DNA from: Rhizobium cauense | GTDB lineage: Bacteria > Pseudomonadota > Alphaproteobacteria > Rhizobiales > Rhizobiaceae | Assembly: GCF_019511525.1 (NCBI RefSeq) | Contig: NZ_JAEUAT010000002.1 | Span: 248,001 to 312,000, forward strand | DNA length: 64,000 nt | Reading direction: 5' to 3' | Shown here: positions 11,067 through 20,933 of the stretch, piece after piece | Layout: the number at the start of each line of letters is the position of its first letter | Position numbering within the stretch: position 1 is the stretch's first letter | Made by a program: the position numbers and the translations under genes | The notes under the pieces: model-generated | Told to the model about the DNA's origin: nothing | Database searches by the model: none | Seen by the model: the letters and a program-made list of their open reading frames with translations, nothing else

Positions 11067-11223
11067 GGCGAAATAATTCCGCGCCTCGCTCTTGGCGAGC
11101 GAGGTAGCCCCTCTAATTTGTCCAGTAATCACAACATGGACAGACATCATTCCGCAGGCGGACGGAATGGTCGTGTATGGTCGCCCCTAACCAGGCACCA
11201 TGTCCGATCATGGAGGAATGTTG

Positions 11224-11733
11224 ATGAGTGCTTGCAATACCATCACCTTGAACGTTGCGCATACATTCCATGCATTGCCCTGCGCCGTTTATGACGCATG
11301 GCTGAACCCTCAGATTGCAAAACGCTTTTTGTTCGCGAGTGACGAAGGCCGGGTTATCCGTGCCGACATCGATCCGAAGGTTGGCGGTCATTTTCTCGTT
11401 ATCGACCGGCGTCCCACAGGCGATGCGGTGCATTACGGCGTATTTCTGGAGTTGCGCCGACCGCGTCGAATGGTCTTCTGCTTCTCTTCCGCTGAGCATG
11501 ACCACAACGCGGACAGAATCCAGATCGACATCGAACCGCTGGCCGAAGGCACGCGGCTGACGCTCTCGCACGAGATGTGCGCTGAATGGAGCCACCTTGA
11601 AGAGCAGACGCGACAGGGCTGGGCTCATGTGATGAGCGGGCTGGAACGCGAGCTTGAGGCGATGCAAGTCGTCAATGTGCCAGAGATTGTCTCGCAGCCT
11701 TCGCTCGAACCATCCAAAGCGAGTGCGCCATAA
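11224..11733 (+). CDS. SRPBCC / AHSA1-like domain protein
   Basis: A 169-residue protein of the START/Bet v1-like SRPBCC fold, AHSA1 subgroup. The typical opening appears: HALPCAVYDAWLNPQIAKRFLF, then a DPKVGGHFLV strand and a C-terminal long helix (about 115-150). Members bind hydrophobic ligands or assist chaperones; the specific role is unknown. GGAGGA at 11212-11217 places the start at the ATG at 11224 (6-nt spacing) rather than the in-frame ATGs at 11200 or 11218. Its 3' end overlaps the convergent EamA gene by about 60 bp. Confidence 0.85.
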   Translation: MSACNTITLNVAHTFHALPCAVYDAWLNPQIAKRFLFASDEGRVIRADIDPKVGGHFLVIDRRPTGDAVHYGVFLELRRPRRMVFCFSSAEHDHNADRIQIDIEPLAEGTRLTLSHEMCAEWSHLEEQTRQGWAHVMSGLERELEAMQVVNVPEIVSQPSLEPSKASAP

Positions 11734-12559
11734 TCGCGCAAACGAGGACTGTGCCGCCGATGAGTGTCATCGTCGGCGGAGCCTCCGCGAAGATCAGCCA
11801 TACCCAGATCGGAGCCAGGATGGTTTCGAGCAGATAGAACATGCCGACCTCGGGTGCTGAGAGATACCGTGGTCCGGTGGCCAAGCACCAAAAGGCGATT
11901 GGCATCAGAACTGCCCCGTTGAGGATGATCCACGCAGGATGTTCGATGGCGAGGCCGCTCGGCAAGGCATTCGCGAAGCCGAGCGCGGCGGGCAGGGCGG
12001 CGGCCAGCAGAGGCACGAAACCCATGTCCCGTCGCGACGCCCTGCCGAGCGTAATGGCCGACGCGAGGATAAGGGCACTGAGAAGCGCCATCGCGTCGCC
12101 GAATAGATGACCGCCCGCCAAGCCGTCGTGGACGATCAGGCCAACTCCCACCACCATGACAGCCATTGTGACGAGCGTGGATGCGGCGGGGCGCTCCTTC
12201 AGGAACAGCCACGACAAGAGCGCTCCGAACATCGGATTGAAAGCGACGATGAAGACGACGTTGGCAGTCGCCGTGTTGAAGACGGCGAGCAGGAAGGTCA
12301 GCGTGGAGCAGCCGTAGAGCAGCCCGGCTGCGACCCCGTGCCGGCCAGGAACGAGAACCGGCCAAGCCCCCTTGATGTATCTGATCAGACAAATCGCGAG
12401 CAGAGTGACAGCAACCGTCGTGATGCTACGGATACCGAGGATCGACCACATGTCTCCGTGGGCGAGGCGCACGAGCGGAATGTCCATCGAAAGAGCCAGA
12501 CCGCCGACTGCTGTCAGCAGCAGACCCTTCCGATGATCGGAAAGGGCAGGAAGGTGCAT
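11672..12559 (-). CDS. EamA-family (DMT) transporter
   Basis: A 295-residue inner-membrane protein with ten predicted helices arranged as two EamA repeats (about 10-140 and 150-285). Family traits include the FNPMFGALLSWLFLKERP stretch at the end of the first repeat. Members usually export metabolites such as amino acids; the substrate is unknown. The stop codon of bpt (12560-12562) directly abuts the start of this gene, so the two are probably cotranscribed and translationally coupled. The 3' end overlaps the convergent SRPBCC gene. Confidence 0.9.
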   Translation of the reverse strand: MHLPALSDHRKGLLLTAVGGLALSMDIPLVRLAHGDMWSILGIRSITTVAVTLLAICLIRYIKGAWPVLVPGRHGVAAGLLYGCSTLTFLLAVFNTATANVVFIVAFNPMFGALLSWLFLKERPAASTLVTMAVMVVGVGLIVHDGLAGGHLFGDAMALLSALILASAITLGRASRRDMGFVPLLAAALPAALGFANALPSGLAIEHPAWIILNGAVLMPIAFWCLATGPRYLSAPEVGMFYLLETILAPIWVWLIFAEAPPTMTLIGGTVLVCAIMAHSLWMVRAKAARQSLAH

Positions 12560-13336
12560 TTAGTAGCGTGTGCTTTCAGGCGTCGTGGAGGGATCAAAAC
12601 GTTCCCAGCCGCGTGAAGTGAGATGCTCCTGCGGCTGGAAGCGCGTCTTGTAGTCCATTTTCCGCGATCCTTGAACCCAGTAACCGAGGTAGACGTGCGG
12701 GAGACCCAAGGCCTTTGTGCGCCTGACGTGGTCGAGAATCATGAACGTGCCGAGCGAGCGGCGGTCCAAGTCAGGGTTGAAGTAGGAATAGACCATCGAC
12801 AGGCCGTCGCTCATCCTGTCCGTAAGGGCTGCCGCCACGAGCTCGCCTTTCGGGCGCTCTTCGAGGCCGGATCCCTCTTCGCGAACCCGATACTCGATGA
12901 TCTTGGTGTTTACATGCGTATCCTCGACCATGATGGCATAGTCGAGCACGGTCATGTCGGACATTCCGCCTTGCTGGTGCCGAAAGTCGAGATAATGCCG
13001 GAACAGCGAATACTGCTCGCTGGAAGGCTGAGCCGGGAACTCCGTGGCGATAATATCCGCATTCGTCGCCAGCACCCGCTTCATGGACTTCGTGGGCTGA
13101 AACTCCTGGGCGAGGATCCGCACGGAGATGCAGGCGCGGCAGGCCTCGCAGGCGGGGCGGTAAGCAATGTTCTGCGACCGGCGAAAGCCGCCTTGCGTCA
13201 GGATGTCGTTCATCTCCGCAGCGCGCGGGCCAACAAGATGAGTGAAAACCTTGCGTTCCATCTCATGGGCCAGATAGGGACAGGCAGCCGGGGCCGTCAG
13301 GTAAAACTGCGGGGATGGCGTTGTCTGCGTATTCAT
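12560..13336 (-). CDS. bpt: aspartate/glutamate leucyltransferase (arginyltransferase-like)
   Basis: A 258-residue aminoacyl-tRNA-protein transferase that adds Leu (Bpt type) or Arg (Ate type) to protein N-termini, feeding the N-degron/ClpS pathway. The conserved N-terminal cysteine region CEACRAC is present, with [14 protein letters not shown] just before it. The C-terminal GNAT-like fold has [19 protein letters not shown]. Alphaproteobacterial copies are usually classed as Bpt although many annotations say ate. It is the first gene of a two-gene unit with the EamA transporter. A GTTGAC-like box about 65 bp upstream on the minus strand may be its -35. Confidence 0.92.
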   Translation of the reverse strand: MNTQTTPSPQFYLTAPAACPYLAHEMERKVFTHLVGPRAAEMNDILTQGGFRRSQNIAYRPACEACRACISVRILAQEFQPTKSMKRVLATNADIIATEFPAQPSSEQYSLFRHYLDFRHQQGGMSDMTVLDYAIMVEDTHVNTKIIEYRVREEGSGLEERPKGELVAAALTDRMSDGLSMVYSYFNPDLDRRSLGTFMILDHVRRTKALGLPHVYLGYWVQGSRKMDYKTRFQPQEHLTSRGWERFDPSTTPESTRY

Positions 13337-13394
13337 CTGGTGCCGAGAATTCCTTCGGTTCGCTGCGTATGTAGTAGGATGACTTAAGAATAAA

Positions 13395-13497
13395 AAACGT
13401 CAACAGCGGGGCCGTTTGAGGAACCACTGTCGAGCGTCATACTTTGGGATATGGTGTCGGGACGCTCCCGGCAAAGGCCGGGAGCGGCGTTTATTTT
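13395..13497 (+). ncRNA. candidate small RNA ending in a strong terminator hairpin
   Basis: This gap between two minus-strand genes contains a perfect 10-bp stem on the plus strand, CGCTCCCGGC / GCCGGGAGCG (13463-13486, AAAG loop), followed by GCGTTTATTTT. No plus-strand gene ends here, so the terminator would belong to an independent transcript. An alternative stem GAGCGTC (13432-13438) / GACGCTC (13461-13467) overlaps the left arm of the terminator and cannot coexist with it. The 5' end is a guess. It may belong to one of the conserved alphaproteobacterial trans-sRNA families; I cannot search. Confidence 0.38.
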
Positions 13498-13515
13498 AGC
13501 TTATTGTAAAGCTGG

Positions 13516-13974
13516 TTAGGCAGTGCGTACGGTGACCGTACCTACCAGAAAGTCGTGGATCAGGCGGCTGCGCTCGGTGAAAAGGCCGACCAGCAGAATC
13601 AGCGGGGTCAGAATTGAGTTCAGGATCCAGAAAAGCGCCAGGTGCACGATCGCCAACAGAAAATCCATCCGTTGTCCGTCGACGCGCATGATCGCGATCC
13701 CCATCGCCCGCATGCCGAGGGAGGCCTGACTGGAGCCGCCGACGGTAAAACCGAAATAGAGGCCGGCAACGATCACGAACAACGCTGGATAGAGAAAGAA
13801 TCCCAACCCAAGCGTCACGATAGACAGAAAGAAGAGCAAGACCGCTGCCGGAATGCAGAGCAGCAGGATGATCACGTAATCCAGGATGAACGCGAAGACA
13901 CGACGGCTCAGCGTGCCGCTATAGGCGCGCCAGTCGTCCGGTGCGGCATAGAGCGGGTTGGGGGTGAGCGTCAT
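13516..13974 (-). CDS. RDD-family membrane protein
   Basis: A 152-residue inner-membrane protein with the RDD domain. The Arg and Asp of the family name occur in LSRRVFAFILDYVIILLL (about residues 21-40), and three to four hydrophobic helices follow. The function of the family is poorly defined; some members are Na+(or K+)/H+ antiporters. It lies 61 bp upstream of hemB? No: it begins 61 bp after the hemB stop on the same strand, so cotranscription from hemB is possible. Role here unknown. Confidence 0.88.
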   Translation of the reverse strand: MTLTPNPLYAAPDDWRAYSGTLSRRVFAFILDYVIILLLCIPAAVLLFFLSIVTLGLGFFLYPALFVIVAGLYFGFTVGGSSQASLGMRAMGIAIMRVDGQRMDFLLAIVHLALFWILNSILTPLILLVGLFTERSRLIHDFLVGTVTVRTA

Positions 13975-14035
13975 TTTAGCGGTCTCCTTTCGAGAAGCGA
14001 TGCCGCTGATATGGTATCGCCTTCATCAAATGCAA

Positions 14036-15049
14036 TCAGCGTTTGGCGAGAATCCGCGCTACTTCGACTGCGAAATAGGTGAGAACGCCATCGCAGCCCG
14101 CACGCTTGAACGATAGCAGCGTTTCGAGCATGGCCCGTTCGCCGTCGATCCAGCCATTCATCGCTGCAGCCTTGATCTGCGTGTATTCGCCCGAAACCTG
14201 GTAGGCGAAGGTCGGCAGACCGAAGGCCTCCTTCATGCGCCAGCAGATGTCCAGATAGGGTAGACCGGGCTTGACCATCAGCATGTCGGCGCCTTCCTCC
14301 ACATCGAGCGCGGCGTCGCGGATCGCTTCCGTGCCGTTCGCAGGGTCGATGTAGTATGTTTTCTTATCGCCCTTGAGCAGGCCGCCTGTCGATATCGCCT
14401 CACGGTAGGGGCCATAGAATGCCGAGGCGAACTTGGTGGCGTAGCTCATGATGCCAACGTTCTGATGCCCTGCAGCATCCAGCGCGCGGCGGATGGCGCC
14501 GATACGGCCGTCCATCATCTCGGAGGGCGAAATGATGTCCGATCCCGCATCTGCCTGCATTACGGCTGCGCGGGCGACCTGTTCGACGGTCTCGTCGTTG
14601 ACGATCTCGCCCTGTCTCAAAATCCCGTCGTGGCCGTGGCTGGTGAAGGGATCGAGCGCAACATCGGTGATCACGCCGATATTTGGTACCGCCTTCTTGA
14701 TCGCGATCGTCGCCTGATTGATGAGGTTGTTGGCCTCGAGGCTGTTCGAACCGGTTTCGTCACGCAGTTCCATTTCGATGTTCGGGAAGGTCGCAATTGC
14801 CGGGATGCCGAGGTCGACCGCTTCCTTGGTGGCTTCGACAAGCCGGTCCACGCTCATGCGGTTGACGCCTGGCATCGCCGGGATCGGTTCCACGATGCCG
14901 GTGCCGGGAACGACAAAAACCGGCCATATGAGATCGTCGACGGTCAGGCGATTTTCCTGAACGAGACGTCGCGTCCAGTCGGCCTTGCGGTTGCGGCGCA
15001 TGCGCCGATGGCCGGTGATTTCGTCGACGAGGTGGGTCTTGTCCTGCAT
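14036..15049 (-). CDS. hemB: delta-aminolevulinic acid dehydratase (porphobilinogen synthase)
   Basis: A 337-residue enzyme that condenses two 5-aminolevulinate molecules to porphobilinogen in heme and corrin synthesis. Schiff-base lysines lie in SYATKFASAFYGPYR and MLMVKPGLPYLD. The metal loop reads DVALDPFTSHGHDG: the cysteines that bind zinc in E. coli/yeast HemB are replaced by Ala/Asp, so this should be the Mg-dependent alphaproteobacterial type. The start MQDKTHLVDE at 15049 gives family length. The frame stays open to 15529 but that part lies antisense to the next gene and has no HemB likeness. Confidence 0.96.
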   Translation of the reverse strand: MQDKTHLVDEITGHRRMRRNRKADWTRRLVQENRLTVDDLIWPVFVVPGTGIVEPIPAMPGVNRMSVDRLVEATKEAVDLGIPAIATFPNIEMELRDETGSNSLEANNLINQATIAIKKAVPNIGVITDVALDPFTSHGHDGILRQGEIVNDETVEQVARAAVMQADAGSDIISPSEMMDGRIGAIRRALDAAGHQNVGIMSYATKFASAFYGPYREAISTGGLLKGDKKTYYIDPANGTEAIRDAALDVEEGADMLMVKPGLPYLDICWRMKEAFGLPTFAYQVSGEYTQIKAAAMNGWIDGERAMLETLLSFKRAGCDGVLTYFAVEVARILAKR

Positions 15050-15184
15050 GGTCGTTCCAGTTTTCTGCCATTCCGGTTTGTCGAAGCGCTCATTATCATG
15101 GCATGGCCCAAATCCAAACCGGACGATTGGCCGCAATCGAAGAGACGCTGGCGAAGTCGCAACAGCAACCCTATTGTTTGAGAC

Positions 15185-15622
15185 ATGGACGCTGATTCTC
15201 CGACGATACCGAAACGGACGCTGACCAGCGTTCTCTTCATTCTGTTCCTGCGGCTTGTCGCCATTTCCTGCTTCTGGTTCGGACTGCAGTATTGGGCGAT
15301 GCTGGTCGGTTATTCGCTGGTCGGCGCAGGCCGCTTCGATCTGCTCAGCCTCCCCTGGAAAGTCGCCAGCACCTGCCTTGCTGTCCTCTTCCCGGTTGCG
15401 TCCCTCGGCCTGTGGCTTGCTGTCTCCTGGGGCCCCGTTATCTGGGTCCTCGCAGCAGGCGGGCAAATCATCATGTATGGCTTCATGCCGGAGGTCTTCG
15501 GGCCGAACCGATTGATCGTTCTGCTGCATGTCGCGGTCGTCATGGCCTACCTCGGATTCCGTGCCGTGCTCTGGTACGAAGCGCGCAAGAGGCGCCAGCA
15601 GGTAAGCGTTGATTTACCCTGA
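15185..15622 (+). CDS. small four-helix membrane protein (DUF6163-like)
   Basis: A 145-residue protein with about four transmembrane helices (about residues 17-38, 58-80, 83-105, 112-132) and a basic C-terminus. I associate it with the DUF6163 family found next to ldtR in Rhizobiaceae, but the number is from memory. It diverges from hemB over 135 bp and is 131 bp upstream of ldtR, same strand. Function unknown; the conserved neighbourhood hints at the envelope. Confidence 0.78.
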   Translation: MDADSPTIPKRTLTSVLFILFLRLVAISCFWFGLQYWAMLVGYSLVGAGRFDLLSLPWKVASTCLAVLFPVASLGLWLAVSWGPVIWVLAAGGQIIMYGFMPEVFGPNRLIVLLHVAVVMAYLGFRAVLWYEARKRRQQVSVDLP

Positions 15623-15753
15623 TACAACGCGAGGTTTTCGGTAAGGCCCTGTTAAGCCTGCGGTTTAAGTAGAATTTTATTTGTATTCGATAGGGTCTGT
15701 CTCAAGGCGGGAAGAAAACCAACACCGCCAAACAAAACAGTGAGGCAGTCATC

Positions 15754-16269
15754 ATGAACACGAAAATCAAGCCGCAGGCGGTATCGAACTTCCGTGACCA
15801 GCAGGAGCAGGGCATCCGTGATCTTTACATGGAATCCCTTCATCTAGTTGAACGTCTTCACCGCCGTCTCCTCGACGTCATCAAGGACGAGTTCGACCGT
15901 CAGGGTCGCAGCGACGTCAACGCCGTCCAGGCCCTTCTTCTCTTCAACATCGGCAACTCCGAGCTGACCGCCGGCGAACTTCGCTCTCGCGGCTACTATC
16001 TCGGCTCCAACGTTTCCTACAACGTCAAGAAGCTGGTCGACCTCGGCTTCATCAACCATCAGCGCTCGCGCATCGATCGTCGCTCGGTCCGCATCAGCCT
16101 GACGGAAAGCGGCCAGGACATCGCCGAAACCGTCGCCAAGCTCTATGAGCGCCACGTCGGCTCGATCGACAAGGTCGGCGGCATCGGCACCGACGAGTTC
16201 ACGCAGATGAACAAGCTGCTGACACGTCTGGACCGCTTCTGGAACGACCAGATCCTGTACCGCCTGTAA
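15754..16269 (+). CDS. ldtR: MarR-family regulator LdtR
   Basis: A 171-residue winged-helix regulator. The central MarR domain (about 35-140) has LTAGELRSRGYYLGSNVSYNVKKLVDLGFI as helix-turn-helix and SRIDRRSVRISLT as the wing. It matches the LdtR described in Liberibacter and Sinorhizobium, which activates the L,D-transpeptidase gene ldtP and affects osmotic tolerance and motility. Here ldtP is 1.4 kb downstream with a glycosyltransferase gene in between. LdtR members are known to bind small aromatic ligands. Start at ATG 15754. A terminator follows. Confidence 0.9.
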   Translation: MNTKIKPQAVSNFRDQQEQGIRDLYMESLHLVERLHRRLLDVIKDEFDRQGRSDVNAVQALLLFNIGNSELTAGELRSRGYYLGSNVSYNVKKLVDLGFINHQRSRIDRRSVRISLTESGQDIAETVAKLYERHVGSIDKVGGIGTDEFTQMNKLLTRLDRFWNDQILYRL

Positions 16270-16315
16270 TCTCTAAAGCCAACTTCCCTGCTGGCTTATC
16301 GGACCTCCAAGGCAC

Positions 16316-16350
16316 GAAAGGGCGCAACGGTATTCCGTGGCGCCCTTTTC
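16316..16350 (+). terminator. terminator downstream of ldtR
   Basis: AAAGGGCGC pairs with GCGCCCTTT, with an inner ACGG/CCGT pairing, followed by TTTTC. It begins about 47 bp past the ldtR stop and separates ldtR from the glycosyltransferase gene. Confidence 0.8.
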
Positions 16351-16454
16351 GCTGTTTTCTGCGCTTCGCGAGGGGGCTACTTATTCTGTCGCCGAGTTGA
16401 TAATGACTTCGATACGGATGTCCGGGTTTTTGCGGAAGCAGGAGTTTGTGCGTT

Positions 16455-17300
16455 ATGACGTCAGCTGTATTGGCTGCAAGCGGTGGGGTGAAGCAGGTTA
16501 TCTGCATCAGTTGGGGAACCAAATACGGCGCCCCCTTCATCAATCGCCTGTACGCCATGGTGAAGCGCAACATAACGCCGCCCTTCACCTTCACCTGCTT
16601 TACCGATAACCGCGCCGACCTGAATCCCGAAATTCTCTGCGAAGACCTGCCGCCGCTGGATGTCGAGAACATGCCTGTCAGGACGAAGGGCATCTGGCCC
16701 AAGGGGCGGCTTTGGGGGCCGACACTTGGAAATTTGAGCGGCCCAGTTCTTTTCCTGGACCTCGATCTCGTCATCGTAGGCTCCCTCGATTCCTTCTTCG
16801 AGGTTGGCGGGCCTGATGATGTGGTCCTCTCGCGCAACCAGACGACGCCTTTCGAGCGCCTCGGGCAGACCTCGCTTTTTCGGTTTCCCGTCGGCAAGTT
16901 GGTTCCACTGCAGGAGAAGTTCCGCGCTGATCCGCAAGGCGTGGCCGACAAGTACGAATTCGAGCAGCGGTTCGTGACCCGGAATGCACCTGGGGGCGCG
17001 AAATTTTTCCCACGCCGATGGGTGTTGCATTTCAAGCAAGACTGTTGCTGGCCCCTCCCGCTGAATTATTTCCTTGCACCGCGCCTGCCCGCTGATGCGC
17101 GGGTCATCCTTTTCCCTCGCAACTTTCATCCGCAGTTTGCGGTGGAGGGGAGGTTCGGGTTGAAGGGCAGAGCGGCGGCGCCGTTCGATCACATCCTTCA
17201 CATGTTCGATTCGGAATGGAGAAGGAACAAGTCGCTGTTTCGTTACCTACGTCATTACATCCGCCCTACGCCATGGGTGGCCGACCACTGGCGCGAGTGA
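16455..17300 (+). CDS. putative glycosyltransferase
   Basis: A 281-residue protein resembling nucleotide-sugar-dependent (GT-A fold) transferases. An ISWGTKYGAPFINRLY start resembles family N-termini, and a DxD-type metal motif appears as LFLDLDLVIVGSLDSF (about residues 97-112). No signal peptide or membrane helix is evident, so it is probably cytoplasmic. AGGAG at 16440-16444 supports the ATG at 16455; the in-frame TTG at 16446 is too close to that site. It sits alone between ldtR and ldtP, where other genomes appear to have the two regulators/enzymes adjacent. Acceptor and donor unknown. Confidence 0.75.
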   Translation: MTSAVLAASGGVKQVICISWGTKYGAPFINRLYAMVKRNITPPFTFTCFTDNRADLNPEILCEDLPPLDVENMPVRTKGIWPKGRLWGPTLGNLSGPVLFLDLDLVIVGSLDSFFEVGGPDDVVLSRNQTTPFERLGQTSLFRFPVGKLVPLQEKFRADPQGVADKYEFEQRFVTRNAPGGAKFFPRRWVLHFKQDCCWPLPLNYFLAPRLPADARVILFPRNFHPQFAVEGRFGLKGRAAAPFDHILHMFDSEWRRNKSLFRYLRHYIRPTPWVADHWRE

Positions 17301-17688
17301 ACGTCTCCTCCTTCTCGATTTCGTGACATCTTTGCAACGCATGGCAGTCAAGCGTAATCGTCTGTATTCAAGCCGTTTTTTAGCCGCTATTACCCGCCAA
17401 ACCCTGTGTATTGGTATGGTTTCTTCGGCATCGCGCGCCACTGATGGTTGAGCGTGGTGGAAGGCGACACGAATTGGCCATATTAGCATGTCAGCGAAAA
17501 TACACGGCAAATGGCGCTTCCCCAATGAGGTCCGACAACCTCGCGCTGCCTGCTCGCAATCATGTGATCGCCGGCAGCAAAATTGTGCGATGCGCCATAG
17601 CAACGGGTTGATAGAGATCTGCGTTCTCGCAGGGATAGCGTAAAGGTCGCCGATCTCTCAAGCAGCGGCAATTTAGTGGTTGGGATGA
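17301..17688. other. intergenic region upstream of ldtP
   Basis: 388 bp without a convincing gene; the short open frames here have poor codon use and no ribosome binding site. It should hold the ldtP promoter and, by analogy to the described LdtR system, LdtR operators. A small hairpin CTGCG TTCT CGCAG lies near 17622-17636, about 55 bp before ldtP. I cannot identify an LdtR box. Confidence 0.5.
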
Positions 17689-18993
17689 ATGTCAAAGAAA
17701 ACAGGAACTGAAGCTTTCTCTCGTCGGACGTTTCTGACGTCGGCGGCAATGGTTGGTGCTGGCGCTCTTGCTGCTCCCGCGCTTGCGCAATCGGCAATCG
17801 ATTCGCTCATCAATGCTCCGCGGCGCGGCGATTGGGACGATCAGTTCGATGCAAAAGCAGCATCCCGCACGGCAACGGCTGTCGTTTCGAACACGCCGAT
17901 TCTCGGACCGCAGTCGGTGCCCAGCATCCAGCAGGCGATTTGGCAATATCAGCAGATCGCTTCGGCCGGCGGCTGGCCGCAGGTTAATCCCAGCCAGCAG
18001 CGCCTGCAGATCGGCGTGACGGATCCAGCCGTCGAGAGCCTTCGCCAGCGTCTCGCCATCACCGGCGACCTCCCGCGTGAAGCCGGCATGTCCTCTGCGT
18101 TCGACTCCTACGTCGATGGAGCGGTGAAGCGCTTTCAGGCACGCCACGGCCTTCCGGCCGACGGCGTCATCGGTGAATTCACCTTGAAGGCGATGAACAT
18201 TCCAGCCGATGTGCGCCTGCAGCAGCTGAACACCAATCTCATCCGTCTGCAGACTTTCCCAGAGGATCTGGGTCGCCGTCACGTCATGGTCAATATTCCA
18301 GCGGCCTACGTCGAGGCGGTGGAAGATGGCAGCGTTGCCACGCGTCACGCTGCCGTTGTCGGCCGCATCAGCCGTCCGACGCATCTCGTGAACTCGAAGA
18401 TCTACGAAGTCATTCTCAATCCTTACTGGACCGCACCGCGCTCGATCGTCGAGAAGGACATCGTGCCACTGATGCGCAAGGACCCCACCTACCTCGAAAA
18501 GAATGCCATTCGTCTGATCGACGGCAGGGGCAACGAGGTCGCGCCGGAAACGGTCGACTGGAATGCCGAGAAGGCGCCGAACTTCATGTTCCGGCAGGAT
18601 CCTGGCAAGATCAACGCCATGGCGTCCACGAAGATCAACTTCCATAACAAGAACGGCGAGTACATGCACGACACGCCGCAGCAGGGCCTGTTCAACAAGC
18701 TCATGCGCTTCGAGTCATCGGGCTGTGTCCGTGTGCAGAACGTGCGCGACCTTACGACCTGGCTGCTGCGCGATACGCCCGGCTGGCCGCGTCAGCAGAT
18801 GGAGCAGGTGATCGCAAGCCGCGTGAACACGCCGATCACGCTCGGCGTGGAGGTGCCTGTGTACTTCGTCTACATCTCCGCATGGGGCATGCCTGACGGT
18901 GTCGTGCAGTTCCGCGACGACATCTACCAGCTCGACGGCAATGCCGAACTCGCGCTCGATACGACGTCAGGCACCGAGCAGCCGGTTCAATAG
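17689..18993 (+). CDS. ldtP: Tat-exported L,D-transpeptidase (YcbB/LdtD type)
   Basis: A 434-residue periplasmic enzyme that makes or edits 3-3 peptidoglycan cross-links or anchors proteins to muramyl peptides. SRRTFLTSAAMVGAGALAAP is a Tat-like signal ending at ALAQS. A peptidoglycan-binding domain (about 115-170; VKRFQARHGLPADGVIGEFT) precedes the YkuD catalytic domain (about 200-345). The YkuD part has the YMHDTPQQGLF His motif and SSGCVRVQN with the catalytic Cys. The layout matches LdtD rather than small ErfK proteins. It is the expected target of LdtR. A strong terminator follows. Confidence 0.9.
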   Translation: MSKKTGTEAFSRRTFLTSAAMVGAGALAAPALAQSAIDSLINAPRRGDWDDQFDAKAASRTATAVVSNTPILGPQSVPSIQQAIWQYQQIASAGGWPQVNPSQQRLQIGVTDPAVESLRQRLAITGDLPREAGMSSAFDSYVDGAVKRFQARHGLPADGVIGEFTLKAMNIPADVRLQQLNTNLIRLQTFPEDLGRRHVMVNIPAAYVEAVEDGSVATRHAAVVGRISRPTHLVNSKIYEVILNPYWTAPRSIVEKDIVPLMRKDPTYLEKNAIRLIDGRGNEVAPETVDWNAEKAPNFMFRQDPGKINAMASTKINFHNKNGEYMHDTPQQGLFNKLMRFESSGCVRVQNVRDLTTWLLRDTPGWPRQQMEQVIASRVNTPITLGVEVPVYFVYISAWGMPDGVVQFRDDIYQLDGNAELALDTTSGTEQPVQ

Positions 18994-19021
18994 TCGCTCG
19001 CGTCTTGTTTTGCCTTTTTGA

Positions 19022-19048
19022 AACCGCGCCTTCCCGGCGCGGTTTTTT
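19022..19048 (+). terminator. terminator of ldtP
   Basis: ACCGCGCC / GGCGCGGT stem with a short loop and six T, about 30 bp after the stop. Confidence 0.9.
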
Positions 19049-19145
19049 GTTGCGCGTAGATTGCCTAGCAAATGTCGTTCTTCGTATTGCCCTTGACAGG
19101 GCGGGGCGCTAATACCTTCGCGCATTCCAGTTGAGGAGCCCGCCC

Positions 19146-20444
<1,299 letters not shown>

Positions 20445-20453
20445 GGATAGCGC

Positions 20454-20930
20454 ATGCGCTGCCCATTCTGCGGATCGGAAGACACACAGGTCAAGGATTC
20501 ACGCCCGGCGGAGGACAATACGTCCATCCGCCGGAGGCGTATCTGTCCCGATTGTGGCGGTCGTTTCACCACCTTCGAGCGCGTGCAACTGCGCGAACTT
20601 ATGGTGTCGAAGAAGACTGGCCGGAAAGTGCCCTTTGACCGCGACAAGCTGGTGCGATCTTTCGAGATCGCGCTACGCAAGCGTCCTGTCGATCGCGACC
20701 GCATCGAGCGCGCGGTCTCCGGTATCGTTCGACGGCTCGAAAGCTCCGGCGAGGTCGAGATCAGCTCCGAGCAGATCGGCCTGCAGGTGCTGGAAGCGTT
20801 GAAGAGCTTGGATGATGTCGGCTTTGTTCGTTACGCCTCGGTCTATCGCGATTTCTCGCATGCCGAGGATTTCGAAAAAGTCATATCCGAGATCAACGCC
20901 AAGATCGCCCGCGATCCCCTGGATAACTAG
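20454..20930 (+). CDS. nrdR: transcriptional repressor NrdR
   Basis: A 158-residue repressor of ribonucleotide reductase genes. The N-terminal zinc ribbon has Cys3-X2-Cys6 and Cys31-X2-Cys34. An ATP-cone follows (about 49-139; [20 protein letters not shown]), which senses ATP/dATP. It starts 9 bp after glyA and ends 3 bp before ribD, so it is cotranscribed with one-carbon and riboflavin genes. Confidence 0.97.
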   Translation: MRCPFCGSEDTQVKDSRPAEDNTSIRRRRICPDCGGRFTTFERVQLRELMVSKKTGRKVPFDRDKLVRSFEIALRKRPVDRDRIERAVSGIVRRLESSGEVEISSEQIGLQVLEALKSLDDVGFVRYASVYRDFSHAEDFEKVISEINAKIARDPLDN

Positions 20931-20933
20931 CTG

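Noticed and set aside
14036..15529. Long minus-strand frame extending hemB by 160 codons upstream
   Set aside because: The extra part is antisense to the small membrane protein gene and has no HemB likeness; the start at 15049 gives the family length.
17411..17611. 66-codon frame upstream of ldtP
   Set aside because: Poor codon use, no ribosome binding site, no family likeness; more likely promoter DNA.
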